A stretch of DNA of 32,618 bases. Source: an uncultured Rickettsiaceae bacterium. GTDB lineage: Bacteria; Pseudomonadota; Alphaproteobacteria; Rickettsiales; Rickettsiaceae. Under the pieces are notes generated by a model. The model worked only from the letters and a program-made list of their open reading frames with translations. It made no database searches and was not told the origin of the DNA. The stretch spans positions 1 to 32,618 of the forward strand of contig CAJQOE010000088.1 in the NCBI GenBank assembly GCA_905479885.1. The letters run 5' to 3'. The position numbers were made by a program, and so were the translations under genes. Below, in pieces: positions 20,514-30,569 of the stretch (positions are counted from its first letter, which is position 1; each line of letters opens with the position of its first letter).

Positions 20514-21270
20514 CTAAATTTTGAAACCATAATGAATTGCCGCTACCCCGAAAGTCAAATTTTTATAACGTACATCAGAAAAGCCAGCATCTTGTACCAT
20601 CGTTTTAAAAGTTTCTTGGTCTGGGAAGATATTAATGCTTTCTGCTAAATATTTATACGCATCGCGATTATTAGCAACATAACCACCAATTGATGGGATT
20701 AGATTAAATGAATAGAAATCATATAATGGTCGCATAAGCTCGTTTTGTACTTTTGAAAATTCCAGGCATAAAAATTTTCCAGTTGGTTTTAAAACTCTGT
20801 ATGCTTCTGCTAATGTTTTCTCTAACGAGAGCATGTTACGAATACCAAAGGCTATTGTATAATAATCAAAACTATTATCTGGAAAAGGTAATTTTTCAGC
20901 ATCGCTTACAACTAGGTCAAATTTATGTAGAATATTGCGATCAATAGCCCTGTTTTTACAGACTTTGAGCATATCATGATTAATATCACAAACTACTATA
21001 TGCGGATCACGATTTTGCTTTTTAGCATTATCTTTCAGACGGAAGGAAATATCACCGGTACCGCCAGCGACATCTAGGATAGTGGAATTTAAATTTGGTA
21101 CCATCCGACAAAATTCATCTTTCCATAAGCGATGTACGCCAAGACTCATTACATCATTCATCAGATCATATTTATTTGCCACATCTGAAAATACTCCGTC
21201 TACACGAGTACGTTTTTCTTCTGAGGTTACCTTCTCAAAGCCAAAGTTCTTATCATTCTTTGAGCTCATA
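20514..21270 (-). CDS. ubiE: Ubiquinone/menaquinone C-methyltransferase UbiE
   Basis: GVFSDVANKYDLMNDVMSLGVHRLWKDEF, ILDVAGGTGDISFRL, YTIAFGIRN, FLCLEFSKVQ, LTFGVAAIHYGFKI. Start taken as MSSKNDKNFGFE rather than the upstream ATG at 21314. Confidence 0.94.
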
Positions 21271-21363
21271 TGCTTGACCTGTTTTAATTTACACGATAAC
21301 TTCATAATGCACATTCAAACTAACATCATTAATATATAATATCAACGTATAAGATTACCTTAA

Positions 21364-22188
21364 ATGCCTGAACTAGCCGAAGTTGAAACATTAAAACGCT
21401 ACCTAGAAAAACATATTATTAGTGAGGAGATAATTACGCTTACTGCAAGGCGTGAGAACTTGCGTTACCCGTTGAATATCCAGGATATTCAGCAACATGT
21501 CCTTGGTGCTAAAATCCTTAAGGCAATACGCTCGGCAAAATTCTTGTCTCTTGAATTAGATAATGATTATAGCATTATTTTTCACCTTGGTATGAGTGGT
21601 CGTCTTACTGTACAAATGGTAGATTATCTATTGCAAAAGCATGACCATATTATTATAGGTTTTGCAGGCGGCAAGCAGCTTGTTTTTAATGACGCGAGGC
21701 GCTTTGGTATGGTTTATAGTTGCAAAACCAGCGAGTTGCAAAAGCAGAATTTTCTAAAAAATATGGGGCAAGAGCCATTAGAGGACGCTTTTAACGCGGC
21801 TTATTTATTAGAAAAATTATCCTCTAAAAAAGCTCCAATTAAAACTGCGATAATGGATAGTAAAATAGTTGTTGGCGTTGGCAACATTTATGCAGCTGAA
21901 AGTTTATTTCTAGCTAAAATACATCCATTAAAGCCAGCTAGTTCATTGAAATCTATAGAAGTAGATAGGCTAGTGCATTCAATTAAACAAGTATTAAATA
22001 AAGCCATAATAGCTGGTGGAACGACCCTAAAAGACTTTGTTAGTGGCGATAATAAACCAGGATATTTTCAACAAGAACTAAACGTATATGACAGAAATGG
22101 TCAAGCATGCTATATTTGCAAACATGCAATTGAAAAAATAAAACAAGTAGGTAGATCCACCTGTTTTTGTCCAAAATGTCAGAAATAA
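21364..22188 (+). CDS. mutM: Formamidopyrimidine-DNA glycosylase MutM/Fpg
   Basis: MPELAEVETLKRYL N-terminus, FHLGMSGRL, NDARRFGMVY, VVGVGNIYAAESLFLAKIHP, C-terminal zinc finger CYICKHAIEKIKQVGRSTCFCPKCQK. Confidence 0.95.
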   Translation: MPELAEVETLKRYLEKHIISEEIITLTARRENLRYPLNIQDIQQHVLGAKILKAIRSAKFLSLELDNDYSIIFHLGMSGRLTVQMVDYLLQKHDHIIIGFAGGKQLVFNDARRFGMVYSCKTSELQKQNFLKNMGQEPLEDAFNAAYLLEKLSSKKAPIKTAIMDSKIVVGVGNIYAAESLFLAKIHPLKPASSLKSIEVDRLVHSIKQVLNKAIIAGGTTLKDFVSGDNKPGYFQQELNVYDRNGQACYICKHAIEKIKQVGRSTCFCPKCQK

Positions 22189-22202
22189 AAGAGCAAAGAT
22201 TT

Positions 22203-22997
22203 ATGAGTTTAAAAATTGTTACTTGGAACGTTAATTCAGTTAATGTTAGGATGTCACACCTTATTGAAATGATTCAAGAGCATGATCCAGATATTATCTG
22301 TTTGCAGGAATTAAAATGTATAAATGAAAAATTTCCAACAGAAGCTCTAAGTCACTTACCATATAATTTATATATACACGGCCAAAAAACATATAATGGT
22401 GTAGCTATTCTTTCTAAGATACCAGCTGATGAGATAAAAACAGATTTTCCTGGAAACCCTATTTCAGAACAAGCAAGGTTCATTGAAGTAAGTTTTAATA
22501 CTGAAATTGGCTATGCTAGAGTAATCTCACTATATGCCCCAAATGGTGGCGAGGTTGGTAGTGATAAATTTAAAATAAAGCTCGAATTTTATGATGCATT
22601 TACGGATTACATAAAATCTATCAAATCCTTTGAAGAAAAAATATTTATTGGTTCGGATTATAATATAGCGCCATTTGATATCGATTTGTATTCACCACAA
22701 AAGCTAGAGAATTCCACATGTGCTACTTATATAGAAAAACAAAAATTGAGAACTATACTAAACTTGGGATTTATTGATAATTTTCGTATAAAACACCCAG
22801 AGAAGCAAGAATTTTCCTGGTGGGATTATCGCGCTGGAGCATTTGAACAAAATCAAGGTATGCGCATTGATTCTATACTCTCTACCAGTAATGCGGTTGA
22901 GTATTTGACCAACTGCACTATAGACTATAAAACTAGAGAAAAGTCAAAACCATCAGATCACGCGCCAGTTCTTGCAGAATATTCTTGGAATGGTTAG
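22203..22997 (+). CDS. Exodeoxyribonuclease III family protein, copy 2 (divergent paralog)
   Basis: MSLKIVTWNVNSVNVRMSHL, DIICLQELKCINEKFP, YNGVAILSKIP, GSDYNIAP, RIDSILSTS, PSDHAPV. Start moved from 22167 to 22203, just after mutM. Confidence 0.92.
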   Translation: MSLKIVTWNVNSVNVRMSHLIEMIQEHDPDIICLQELKCINEKFPTEALSHLPYNLYIHGQKTYNGVAILSKIPADEIKTDFPGNPISEQARFIEVSFNTEIGYARVISLYAPNGGEVGSDKFKIKLEFYDAFTDYIKSIKSFEEKIFIGSDYNIAPFDIDLYSPQKLENSTCATYIEKQKLRTILNLGFIDNFRIKHPEKQEFSWWDYRAGAFEQNQGMRIDSILSTSNAVEYLTNCTIDYKTREKSKPSDHAPVLAEYSWNG

Positions 22998-23076
22998 TAT
23001 CTAAAAGTTTTGTATTATAATTTTTGTTTTCAAGTGTATAAAACTACATAATAAAATACTAAATTGCTTAATTGAA

Positions 23077-23796
23077 ATGAATATTCATTACAACGATTCC
23101 ATTCCTAATTCCATTATAATTAATAAATTAGGTCCTGATATTAAGGTATATGTGCGTTATAGCAATAAAGCAAAGCGCACTTTTATTACAATAAAAAATA
23201 AAATTGTTGAATTAGTTTTACCAAATAATAATATTAAGCAAGCCTATGCTTTTTTGCTAGCACATGAGCATTGGATAAGAAAAAAGTTATCTATCGAGCC
23301 GCATAAAATTATTATTAAACCTAATATAATACCTTACTTTGGCAAAGAATATGCAGTAAAGTTCGTTGATTCACCAAGTTCTAAGGTAGAAATTTATGAT
23401 GATATAATTCAGGTATATTCTCATGTTGCCAACAAGGAAAAAATGCTGGTGCAATTTTTAAAGAATATTTTGCTTATAGAAATAACCAAAACAGCCAATA
23501 GTTTAGCTCAGGCGGAAAGTTTGCAGTTTTCAAATATCAAAATATCTAGTAACAAAAGCAGCTGGGGCAGGTGTTCAAGTCATGGCATTTTGTCCTTTAA
23601 TTGGAGACTTGTTTTTGTTCCGCCTGATGTATTAGATTACGTTATTGTCCATGAAATGTGTCATCTCTTAGAAATGAATCATAGTCAAAAATTTTGGTCT
23701 TTAGTTTCCAATCTATGCCCTGATTATAAAATACATAAAGTATGGCTTAGGAAGAATGGCCTAAGGTTATATGAATATTTTAAGGATTTAAAGTAA
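23077..23796 (+). CDS. DUF45/YgjP-type zinc metallopeptidase
   Basis: SSWGRCSSHGILSFNWRLVFVPPDVLDYVIVHEMCHLLEMNHSQKFWSLV: HExxH plus downstream H, typical of the YgjP/WLM-related family. Confidence 0.92.
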   Translation: MNIHYNDSIPNSIIINKLGPDIKVYVRYSNKAKRTFITIKNKIVELVLPNNNIKQAYAFLLAHEHWIRKKLSIEPHKIIIKPNIIPYFGKEYAVKFVDSPSSKVEIYDDIIQVYSHVANKEKMLVQFLKNILLIEITKTANSLAQAESLQFSNIKISSNKSSWGRCSSHGILSFNWRLVFVPPDVLDYVIVHEMCHLLEMNHSQKFWSLVSNLCPDYKIHKVWLRKNGLRLYEYFKDLK

Positions 23797-23902
23797 TATG
23801 TTGTGAGGGCAAGCTGATAAATACGCTTAGAGTAAATTAGCTTAATTCGTGTTTGAAAATTAGGTGTATAGCCAGGTTATAATAAGCATTTACACGAGGT
23901 CA

Positions 23903-23979
23903 TGGTGCACCTGATTGGATTCGAACCAACGGCCTTTGCCTTCGGAGGGCAACGCTCTATCCAGCTGAGCTACAAGTGC
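23903..23979 (-). tRNA. tRNA-Arg (anticodon CCG), 3' CCA encoded
   Basis: Reverse complement GCACTTGTAGCTCAGCTGGATAGAGCGTTGCCCTCCGAAGGCAA...GGTTCGAATCC...CAGGTGCACCA. Acceptor GCACTTG/CAGGTGC, anticodon stem TTGCC/GGCAA, loop CTCCGAA. Confidence 0.95.
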
Positions 23980-24009
23980 ATAACAGGACAAGCTTGTTGG
24001 AGAAAAAAA

Positions 24010-24087
24010 TGGGGCGAATGACCGGTCTCGAACCGGCGACCCCCAGAATCACAATCTGGTGCTCTAACCAACTGAGCTACACCCGCC
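24010..24087 (-). tRNA. tRNA-His (anticodon GTG), G-1 and 3' CCA encoded
   Basis: Reverse complement GGCGGGTGTAGCTCAGTTGGTTAGAGCACCAGATTGTGATTCTGG...GGTTCGAGACC...CATTCGCCCCA. Loop TTGTGAT, extra G-1:C73 pair diagnostic of tRNA-His. Confidence 0.96.
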
Positions 24088-24150
24088 ATAGAAATCTAAC
24101 TTTACATAAACTAAGATATAAAGACTTATAAGTCAAGAATATTTATAGCT

Positions 24151-25008
24151 TTATTGCCCAGCATTATTTGCTGGTACGGCATCTGCACTAGGGGCACTAC
24201 GTAATTGTAAAATGATAGTTTGAAATTTATCTACTGGAATTAAGCCAGGTAAGAAATGACCATTAATGATATAGGATGGCGCCCCTTGTATACCAAGGCC
24301 TTTAGCTAGCTCAAAATTTTTGTTAATTAATTGTTTTACAGAAAAACTATTAATTTCATTATCAACGATTGCATAGTCAATATCATGCTTTTCAATCAAG
24401 GTTTTTAAAGAATCTTCGTTGATCGACTTCATCTGCATCATTGCATCATGAATAGCATGAAATTTTTCTGGTGAAATTTTTTGTATAGCTAGAGCAGCTT
24501 TTGCTGCATGCATAGAAGTTCCACCTAAAATCGGGATTGGCCTTAGTATTATTTTTACTCCTGGATCAGTTTTAATGATTTCATTAGCATGCTCGTTGGC
24601 TTTTTTACAGAAAGAACAATTATAATCATAAAAAACTATAATAGTTATATCGCCTTCTGGATTGCCAAGTACTGGTGGTGAATCTGCTTTTTCAAGTGCT
24701 TCTTTATTTTCTTCTAAATAACTCGATGCTTGTTTTGCAGAGTCCTGTATTTTCTTTTGTTGCATACTTTCCAGGGACGATACTATGTCTTCTGGGTTAT
24801 TAATTATGTATTCTTTAATAGCTGCGTTTAATTGTTCTTTAGACAAAGAGTAGGAAGCATCCGTTTTTTTCTCTGAGACTTCCTCTGTATGGCTCTCTGG
24901 CATGGTGCTAGTTAACACATGCGGTTGGCGCGCTGTTTTATATGCAAATAGTGCTACCAAGGTAATGAAAATTAAGGCTAAAGCTGTATTAAATAGTTTT
25001 TGTAACAT
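24151..25008 (-). CDS. DsbA-family thiol-disulfide oxidoreductase
   Basis: N-terminal membrane/signal segment, GDITIIVFYDYNCSFCKKANEHA (CxxC), PILGGTSMHAAKAALA, GIQGAPSYIINGHFLPG (cis-Pro region). Confidence 0.92.
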   Translation of the reverse strand: MLQKLFNTALALIFITLVALFAYKTARQPHVLTSTMPESHTEEVSEKKTDASYSLSKEQLNAAIKEYIINNPEDIVSSLESMQQKKIQDSAKQASSYLEENKEALEKADSPPVLGNPEGDITIIVFYDYNCSFCKKANEHANEIIKTDPGVKIILRPIPILGGTSMHAAKAALAIQKISPEKFHAIHDAMMQMKSINEDSLKTLIEKHDIDYAIVDNEINSFSVKQLINKNFELAKGLGIQGAPSYIINGHFLPGLIPVDKFQTIILQLRSAPSADAVPANNAGQ

Positions 25009-25104
25009 AATTATTTTTCTAAAAATTTATAGATATCCATATCTTAATTTCATACAAGATAAAACCAGGCTTTGCAAAATAAAAGCACCACTTAATAGAT
25101 AATC

Positions 25105-26403
25105 TTATTCGGTGGCTGCTAGAATATCACCGGCTTTATACCAATCTGGCGAATTTTTAGGCAAAGCCCGCATAGCCGCAGCAGCCATAGTCCTAGCATC
25201 AGTGGTGCGACCAGATTTTAAAGCAATCAGCGCGGTATTCAGATAGCTTTTTCCTATCACGCCAGTTCGTTCATAGTAAATTGCTAGATAATGCAATGCT
25301 AGGAGATTATCGGGGTCGCGTTCTATTACAAATAATAAATCTTTATAGAATTTGGTAATAGCGCGCGGATTAGTGCTATCGCTTGTTGCAATGCCGACGA
25401 TTGCTTTACCTAGGCGTATTAATACGTCATTTGGGCGTGATTCTGCTGCCATAATATACTCACTTAACGCAGCACTTTTACCAGCTTCAAAATAAATCTG
25501 AGCTTTTAGTTCGTGATAATATGGATCATCTGGATGCAGCATCACTAAATGATTAATATGATTTAGTGAGTCGTCAAAATTACCTACGCGGAAGCATTTA
25601 ATGGCCTTTATGTAATGCGTTAATTCATCGCTATTTTTTGCATAGGTGCAATCTTGGATCTGGTCTATGGCTTGAGTAAATGCTGCAAGCTTCGCAGAGC
25701 TTCTCGTGTATTTATAAATAATATTATCGGGATTTTGGCTGGTTTTAAATTTTGATCTCTTATTAAACCCACGCAATATTAGCAATCTATCATTGCTCAT
25801 AGGATGAGTTTGTTCGTATGGATTAATAGAACTATTATTTGCAAACATTTGCATTTTTTCAAAAAATTTAATCAGTCCTATTGCGCTATGCGAACTTTTT
25901 TCTAGTAATTTTAAGGCCATTTGATCGGCACTAGATTCAAAACTACGAGAATAAGCATAGACAGATCTTTCTGCAAAATGTACTCCGCCCATCGCAACAG
26001 CCAATCCTTCAGCTGCTCCGCCACTAATTGCAGTTGCAAGCCCAAGGGCTGTTGCGCCAATTGCCGCCTTTTGATAATTATCAATCATCTCTTGACGACG
26101 GGTTACATGATGGCCAAGTAAATGTCCTATTTCATGTGCAACTACCCCGCGCAGTACATCTGGGTCAGGATAGTCGATGATTAAACCGCTATTGATAAAA
26201 ATTTCATGCCCACCAGAGGTGAATGCATTTGGAGATGGGTCATCAATAATGTAAATTTTTAAATCTTTTATTCCAGAGGCTTCTTTTAATGGAGCAATTA
26301 CTAGGTCTACGGCTTCTGCTATTTCAGAGTCTAGGATAACATTAGCGTGCACATTGCGTACACACGTTAAGGTTAATACTATTAGCAATAGAAATAGTCT
26401 CAT
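25105..26403 (-). CDS. M48-family periplasmic metalloprotease with TPR-like C-terminus (BepA-like)
   Basis: Signal peptide, LRGVVAHEIGHLLGHHVTRRQE (HExxH), SFESSADQMALKLLEKS, MSNDRLLILRGF, TPR-like C-terminal region. Confidence 0.92.
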   Translation of the reverse strand: MRLFLLLIVLTLTCVRNVHANVILDSEIAEAVDLVIAPLKEASGIKDLKIYIIDDPSPNAFTSGGHEIFINSGLIIDYPDPDVLRGVVAHEIGHLLGHHVTRRQEMIDNYQKAAIGATALGLATAISGGAAEGLAVAMGGVHFAERSVYAYSRSFESSADQMALKLLEKSSHSAIGLIKFFEKMQMFANNSSINPYEQTHPMSNDRLLILRGFNKRSKFKTSQNPDNIIYKYTRSSAKLAAFTQAIDQIQDCTYAKNSDELTHYIKAIKCFRVGNFDDSLNHINHLVMLHPDDPYYHELKAQIYFEAGKSAALSEYIMAAESRPNDVLIRLGKAIVGIATSDSTNPRAITKFYKDLLFVIERDPDNLLALHYLAIYYERTGVIGKSYLNTALIALKSGRTTDARTMAAAAMRALPKNSPDWYKAGDILAATE

Positions 26404-26529
26404 ATAATATATCGTATTGATTATTACTTTTTCTCATAGTATCATTTTTTGATCGTTTAGGAAGAGATACTCTACAAACGGTGTTAACAAATATATTAAA
26501 TGGGTCAATTTACAAAATATAGGTTTATA

Positions 26530-27255
26530 ATGTCAAAATTAGCAATTGTTACAGGTGGAATAAGAGGCATTGGAGCGGCTACATCAATAGCTCTAAAAAA
26601 TAATGGTTATAAGGTTATAGCTAATTATCTTACTCAACACCAACTTGCAGAAAAGTTCACTAAAGATACTGGAATAAAAACTATGGCATGGGACGTTTCT
26701 AGTGCTTCCTCTTGTCAAGAAGCTATAGAAACAATAGAAAATGAGTTCCAAGAAAACGTATCGATTTTAGTAAATAATGCTGGGATCACGCGCGATGGCA
26801 TGCTACACAAAATGAGCGAACAAAACTGGTATGATGTGATAGCGGTGAACCTGAGCTCTTGCTTTAATATGTCACATGCAGTGATAGATAAAATGAGGGA
26901 ACAAGGCTTTGGTAGAATTGTCAATATTAGTTCTATTAATGCTTTGACCGGACAGCTAGGCCAAACAAATTATTCTGCTTCAAAAGCAGGGATCATAGGT
27001 TTTACTAAAGCTTTAGCAAGAGAATCTGCAACAAAAGGCATTACTGTTAATTGTGTAGCACCAGGATATATCGCAACTGATATGACTAAAGAAGTCCCTA
27101 CGCATGTTTTAAATACTATTATCAGTCATATTCCCGCCCAAAGATTAGGAACTCCTGGAGAAATTGCTAGAGCCGTGATATTTTTAGTTGCTGATGAAGC
27201 GAGCTTCATCACAGGAGAAACATTGTCGATTAATGGCGGGCAGAATATGGCGTAG
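26530..27255 (+). CDS. Acetoacetyl-CoA reductase-like SDR (PhaB/FabG family)
   Basis: AIVTGGIRGIGAATSIAL, NNAGITRD, SSINALTGQLGQTNYSASKAGIIGFTKALARE (PhaB-like GQxGQTNYSA), PGYIATDM. Start moved from 26500 to 26530. Confidence 0.88.
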   Translation: MSKLAIVTGGIRGIGAATSIALKNNGYKVIANYLTQHQLAEKFTKDTGIKTMAWDVSSASSCQEAIETIENEFQENVSILVNNAGITRDGMLHKMSEQNWYDVIAVNLSSCFNMSHAVIDKMREQGFGRIVNISSINALTGQLGQTNYSASKAGIIGFTKALARESATKGITVNCVAPGYIATDMTKEVPTHVLNTIISHIPAQRLGTPGEIARAVIFLVADEASFITGETLSINGGQNMA

Positions 27256-27259
27256 GCTT

Positions 27260-27865
27260 ATGAATTTTAGTATTAGTGACATACCCCCTTTGATTGCTCA
27301 AGATATGATGAATAAATCTATCTGGCATAAAGATTGCCCCGTGGAGATTAAGAGACTTAAATTATTAACAGTAAGTCATTATAACTTTGATCATCAAATA
27401 TCTTCGGGGCAAATAATAGTGTTAGATAAAATATCACAATCAGTGTTGCATATCTTTCAGGAATTATTGTTATTAAAATTCCCAATCTATAGCATTAAGC
27501 TTATGAATGATTTTAATGGTAGTGATGAATTATCTATGGCAGCCAATAATAGTTCGTGCTTTAATTTTCGTCCTATAGCTGGCACTAAAACATTATCTAT
27601 GCATTCATATGGGTTGGCCATTGATATTAATCCTGTGCAGAACCCTTTTATTGTAATCAAAGATCGCTTCCAAAAAGTTATCGTACATCCAAAGCAAGCT
27701 ACTGAGTTTCTAAACAGACATAATCAGCGCAGTGGAATGGTTGAACCTATTGTTGGAATATTTAAAAAATATGGTTTTAGCCAATGGGGCGGGGGGTGGA
27801 ATAACCCCATAGATTATCACCACTTCCAAGTATCAAGGGAAGAGGTAGCTGCTCTGATTACCTAA
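27260..27865 (+). CDS. M15-like D-alanyl-D-alanine carboxypeptidase domain protein
   Basis: MHSYGLAIDINPVQNPF and FSQWGGGWNNPIDYHHFQ match the M15 (VanY/endolysin-type) zinc site. Start moved from 27188 to ATG 27260 to avoid overlap with the SDR gene. Confidence 0.82.
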   Translation: MNFSISDIPPLIAQDMMNKSIWHKDCPVEIKRLKLLTVSHYNFDHQISSGQIIVLDKISQSVLHIFQELLLLKFPIYSIKLMNDFNGSDELSMAANNSSCFNFRPIAGTKTLSMHSYGLAIDINPVQNPFIVIKDRFQKVIVHPKQATEFLNRHNQRSGMVEPIVGIFKKYGFSQWGGGWNNPIDYHHFQVSREEVAALIT

Positions 27866-27869
27866 AGTG

Positions 27870-29588
27870 CTATTCAATTCTGTGTAAAAAGGGAAAATAG
27901 GTAATATTTATATTACTATTACTAACGTCAGGTAAAATTACATCTGTTATGTTTGCTGCATCTTTTATAAAATTCTGCTCTGTATTGAGGCAGCGTGTTA
28001 GTTCTTCCTTTTTAAAATTAGGAGCTAATTTATAGTTTAATTTATAGCAATCCATAGCGTCTTTTTTATTATTAAAATCAAAACGCACTTCTATCCCCTG
28101 AACAATTAATTGTTTAGTATATTTTACATATGTATTATATACAGATTGCTCAATAGCTAAATTACTTTTAATCCTGGTAATATTGATAATCACTGTGGTA
28201 CTAGCAATAATAGCAAGGATGATTAATGTTATAATTTCTGCCTTTGTGCTCTGTGATTCAAATATTGATTTTTTGATATAACAACATGCTATGACGGCAA
28301 ATACAAGCCAATAAGTTCCGCAATAGCGTAAAAGCGATGCTGCTTTTATCGCCTCGGCTGGAGAAAAAGCAAAGAAATATAAGTATAACCTCCATATTGC
28401 AAATAAAACAAAACCAATTGTTAGCGTAAAAAATATCAAATACCACTGTTTTAATAAAATAGGGCGGTATTTTTTTGTCCCAACCCAAGCAATAATAGAT
28501 AATATATAAACTGCTATGCTACCTTCTTTTACCAAAAACTTTAATATAGACTTTGTGTAATTAACAATAATTAATTGAGTTTGGTCATTGAATGAGTCAA
28601 TCAGTATTAATAAGTTAACCAAACTATGTTCCTTTCTACCAAAAAAATCATGCGTTTCGCCAAAATGACAAAACCATAAATATTGCGATAAAAATGGCAT
28701 TACAAACATAGCTGCATATACAGGAATCGTTTGTATATAATTTACTGATTTATAACTAATAACAATAAAAACCAATGCAGCAATTAATGCTAAAACTAGC
28801 CCTATCTCTCTAAATATTGGCAAACAAATCAAAATAGGCAATATTAAAATTAAAGCTTTGCTCTTATTTGACTCAAAGAAATAAATTGCAAAGCAAGAAG
28901 CAAACATTAACCCTGTAGTACTGTCATTATAAATGGCGCGTAGTCCTGTTGTATAAAGCATTACAATAGCAAATAGAACTGCTACAATAAAGAATGTATG
29001 ATACCAATTTTTATTACCCATAAGCGGAGCAATAAAAATTATATGCAATAAAAAATGTGCTAACAAAGCACCTCCTTCGGAGTAACCTGGCAATAACAAC
29101 ATGAAATAATGATATAATGCTGGACCACGTGGGTAATGTGCATGCGCATCTAAAATTGCTGTTGGCAATAATTGATTTTCAAAAATATGGTTTACTAGTA
29201 ATTCTTTACTAATAATTCCCCAAAAGGTGAATTCATCCCAACTATGAAAATCGGCATCTAAAGTGTAAAGCGCAAATGCTAATATAATACAAAATAAAAA
29301 AGATAGCTCTTTCCAATGATTATAAATAGATAATAAAAACTGATTTTTATAGACCGTGAAATAATAAAAAAACAATACTATGCCAAGTATATAGATACAA
29401 TAAGTTGAATAATACAATACATTGTTAATTGCAGCAATGTGCAATGCTAGTAATAAGATTGCAATAAAAATCGGTAAAGCATGTCGAAATTTGCAATGAA
29501 AAATTTGAGCAAACACTAAACTATAGCAAAGTATAATTATACTTGGTAAGAGGATCATAGCTTTTAATATATAAGATTTGTAGCGCAA
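27870..29588 (-). CDS. Polytopic membrane protein, probably GT-C-type glycosyltransferase-like
   Basis: About 12 hydrophobic segments; luminal loop LDADFHSWDEFTFWGIISKELLVNHIF...HAHYPRGPALYHYF resembles GT-C/PMT-like proteins. Family assignment by pattern only. Confidence 0.55.
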   Translation of the reverse strand: MRYKSYILKAMILLPSIIILCYSLVFAQIFHCKFRHALPIFIAILLLALHIAAINNVLYYSTYCIYILGIVLFFYYFTVYKNQFLLSIYNHWKELSFLFCIILAFALYTLDADFHSWDEFTFWGIISKELLVNHIFENQLLPTAILDAHAHYPRGPALYHYFMLLLPGYSEGGALLAHFLLHIIFIAPLMGNKNWYHTFFIVAVLFAIVMLYTTGLRAIYNDSTTGLMFASCFAIYFFESNKSKALILILPILICLPIFREIGLVLALIAALVFIVISYKSVNYIQTIPVYAAMFVMPFLSQYLWFCHFGETHDFFGRKEHSLVNLLILIDSFNDQTQLIIVNYTKSILKFLVKEGSIAVYILSIIAWVGTKKYRPILLKQWYLIFFTLTIGFVLFAIWRLYLYFFAFSPAEAIKAASLLRYCGTYWLVFAVIACCYIKKSIFESQSTKAEIITLIILAIIASTTVIINITRIKSNLAIEQSVYNTYVKYTKQLIVQGIEVRFDFNNKKDAMDCYKLNYKLAPNFKKEELTRCLNTEQNFIKDAANITDVILPDVSNSNINITYFPFLHRIE

Positions 29589-29726
29589 CTGTTATCATAC
29601 TAAAGTTTTTAGTGTTGTACAGTCAATTATAAATCTTTAATAGCAAAGTTACTGCAGATGTCGGTTTAGTTTTGCTTTAGATGATTACAACAGAACTGAA
29701 ATTAGGTATAAAGTAGACTAATAACA

Positions 29727-30569
29727 TTAGCGAAGTGCAATTATCCCAAGGACAATTGCACCTGTTAGCAATTTTAGATCTGAAGGAGCTAGTCCAGCTG
29801 CTAACGCTATGCCTTGAACTTGCTGATATAATATAGCGCCAATAAAGGGAGCTATTATTAATTTTAAAGTTGTGGTAGTGCCGATAATTTTCTCTCCGAT
29901 CATCATAGCTGCTAGCGCGTGTATAACAATACCAATACCAATACCAATATCCGCATAACCTTGAATTTGTACCAATAATGCGCCAGCCAGGCCACCCAGT
30001 GCATTTCCAATGAATAAGCCGGCAATAATATTTTGATTTAGGTTTACACCTTGCTTTTCTGCAAAAGTTGGATTTAAGCCAACCGCACGAAATCTAAGGC
30101 CTTTTTGTGTGTTAAGGAACAAATATAGCGCTCCCATGATAATTAAATTTATTACAAGCAGGATGATAATTTGTGATACTATACCATCGGATAAATCGTT
30201 AAATAAGTTTGGCAGCTCAAAGAGCGCGATATTAGATTTGCCCATTGCGCGTAAGTTAACACTATAAACCATGGTGCTGAGTATTATTCCTGCAAGCAGA
30301 GTATTAACTTTATACTTAATGTGGATCAAAGCCGTGCCAGTTCCAAGGAGTCCAGAGCATATACAAGCGATGCATAGCGCTAATCCTGGGTGCATTCCTG
30401 CTACTATGAATGATGCGCATAATGCGCCGCCTAAAGGGTAAGAGCCTTCGGCAGTTAAATCAGGAAAGTTGAGTAGACGAAATGGAATCATTACACCAAT
30501 TACTAGTAATGACAGGATCAGTCCTTGCAGCAAGCCGCCCGGAGCTATTTCAATTATAGTATAGATCAT
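29727..30569 (-). CDS. ABC transporter permease (COG4120 type, partner of ABC_sub_bind protein)
   Basis: GLLQGLILSLLVIGVMIPFRLLNFPDLTAEGSYPLGGALCASFI; RFRAVGLNPTFAEKQGVN; 4-bp overlap with ATPase gene. Confidence 0.88.
   Translation of the reverse strand: MIYTIIEIAPGGLLQGLILSLLVIGVMIPFRLLNFPDLTAEGSYPLGGALCASFIVAGMHPGLALCIACICSGLLGTGTALIHIKYKVNTLLAGIILSTMVYSVNLRAMGKSNIALFELPNLFNDLSDGIVSQIIILLVINLIIMGALYLFLNTQKGLRFRAVGLNPTFAEKQGVNLNQNIIAGLFIGNALGGLAGALLVQIQGYADIGIGIGIVIHALAAMMIGEKIIGTTTTLKLIIAPFIGAILYQQVQGIALAAGLAPSDLKLLTGAIVLGIIALR

Noticed and set aside
23027-23040. TTTTCAAGTG shared with the UmuD-like upstream dyad
   Set aside because: Only a 10-mer match with no left half of the dyad; chance in AT-rich sequence.
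23903-24087. Paired tRNAs as a possible integration (att) site
   Set aside because: No integrase, no tRNA 3'-end duplication and no phage/ICE genes seen on either side; flanking genes are housekeeping.
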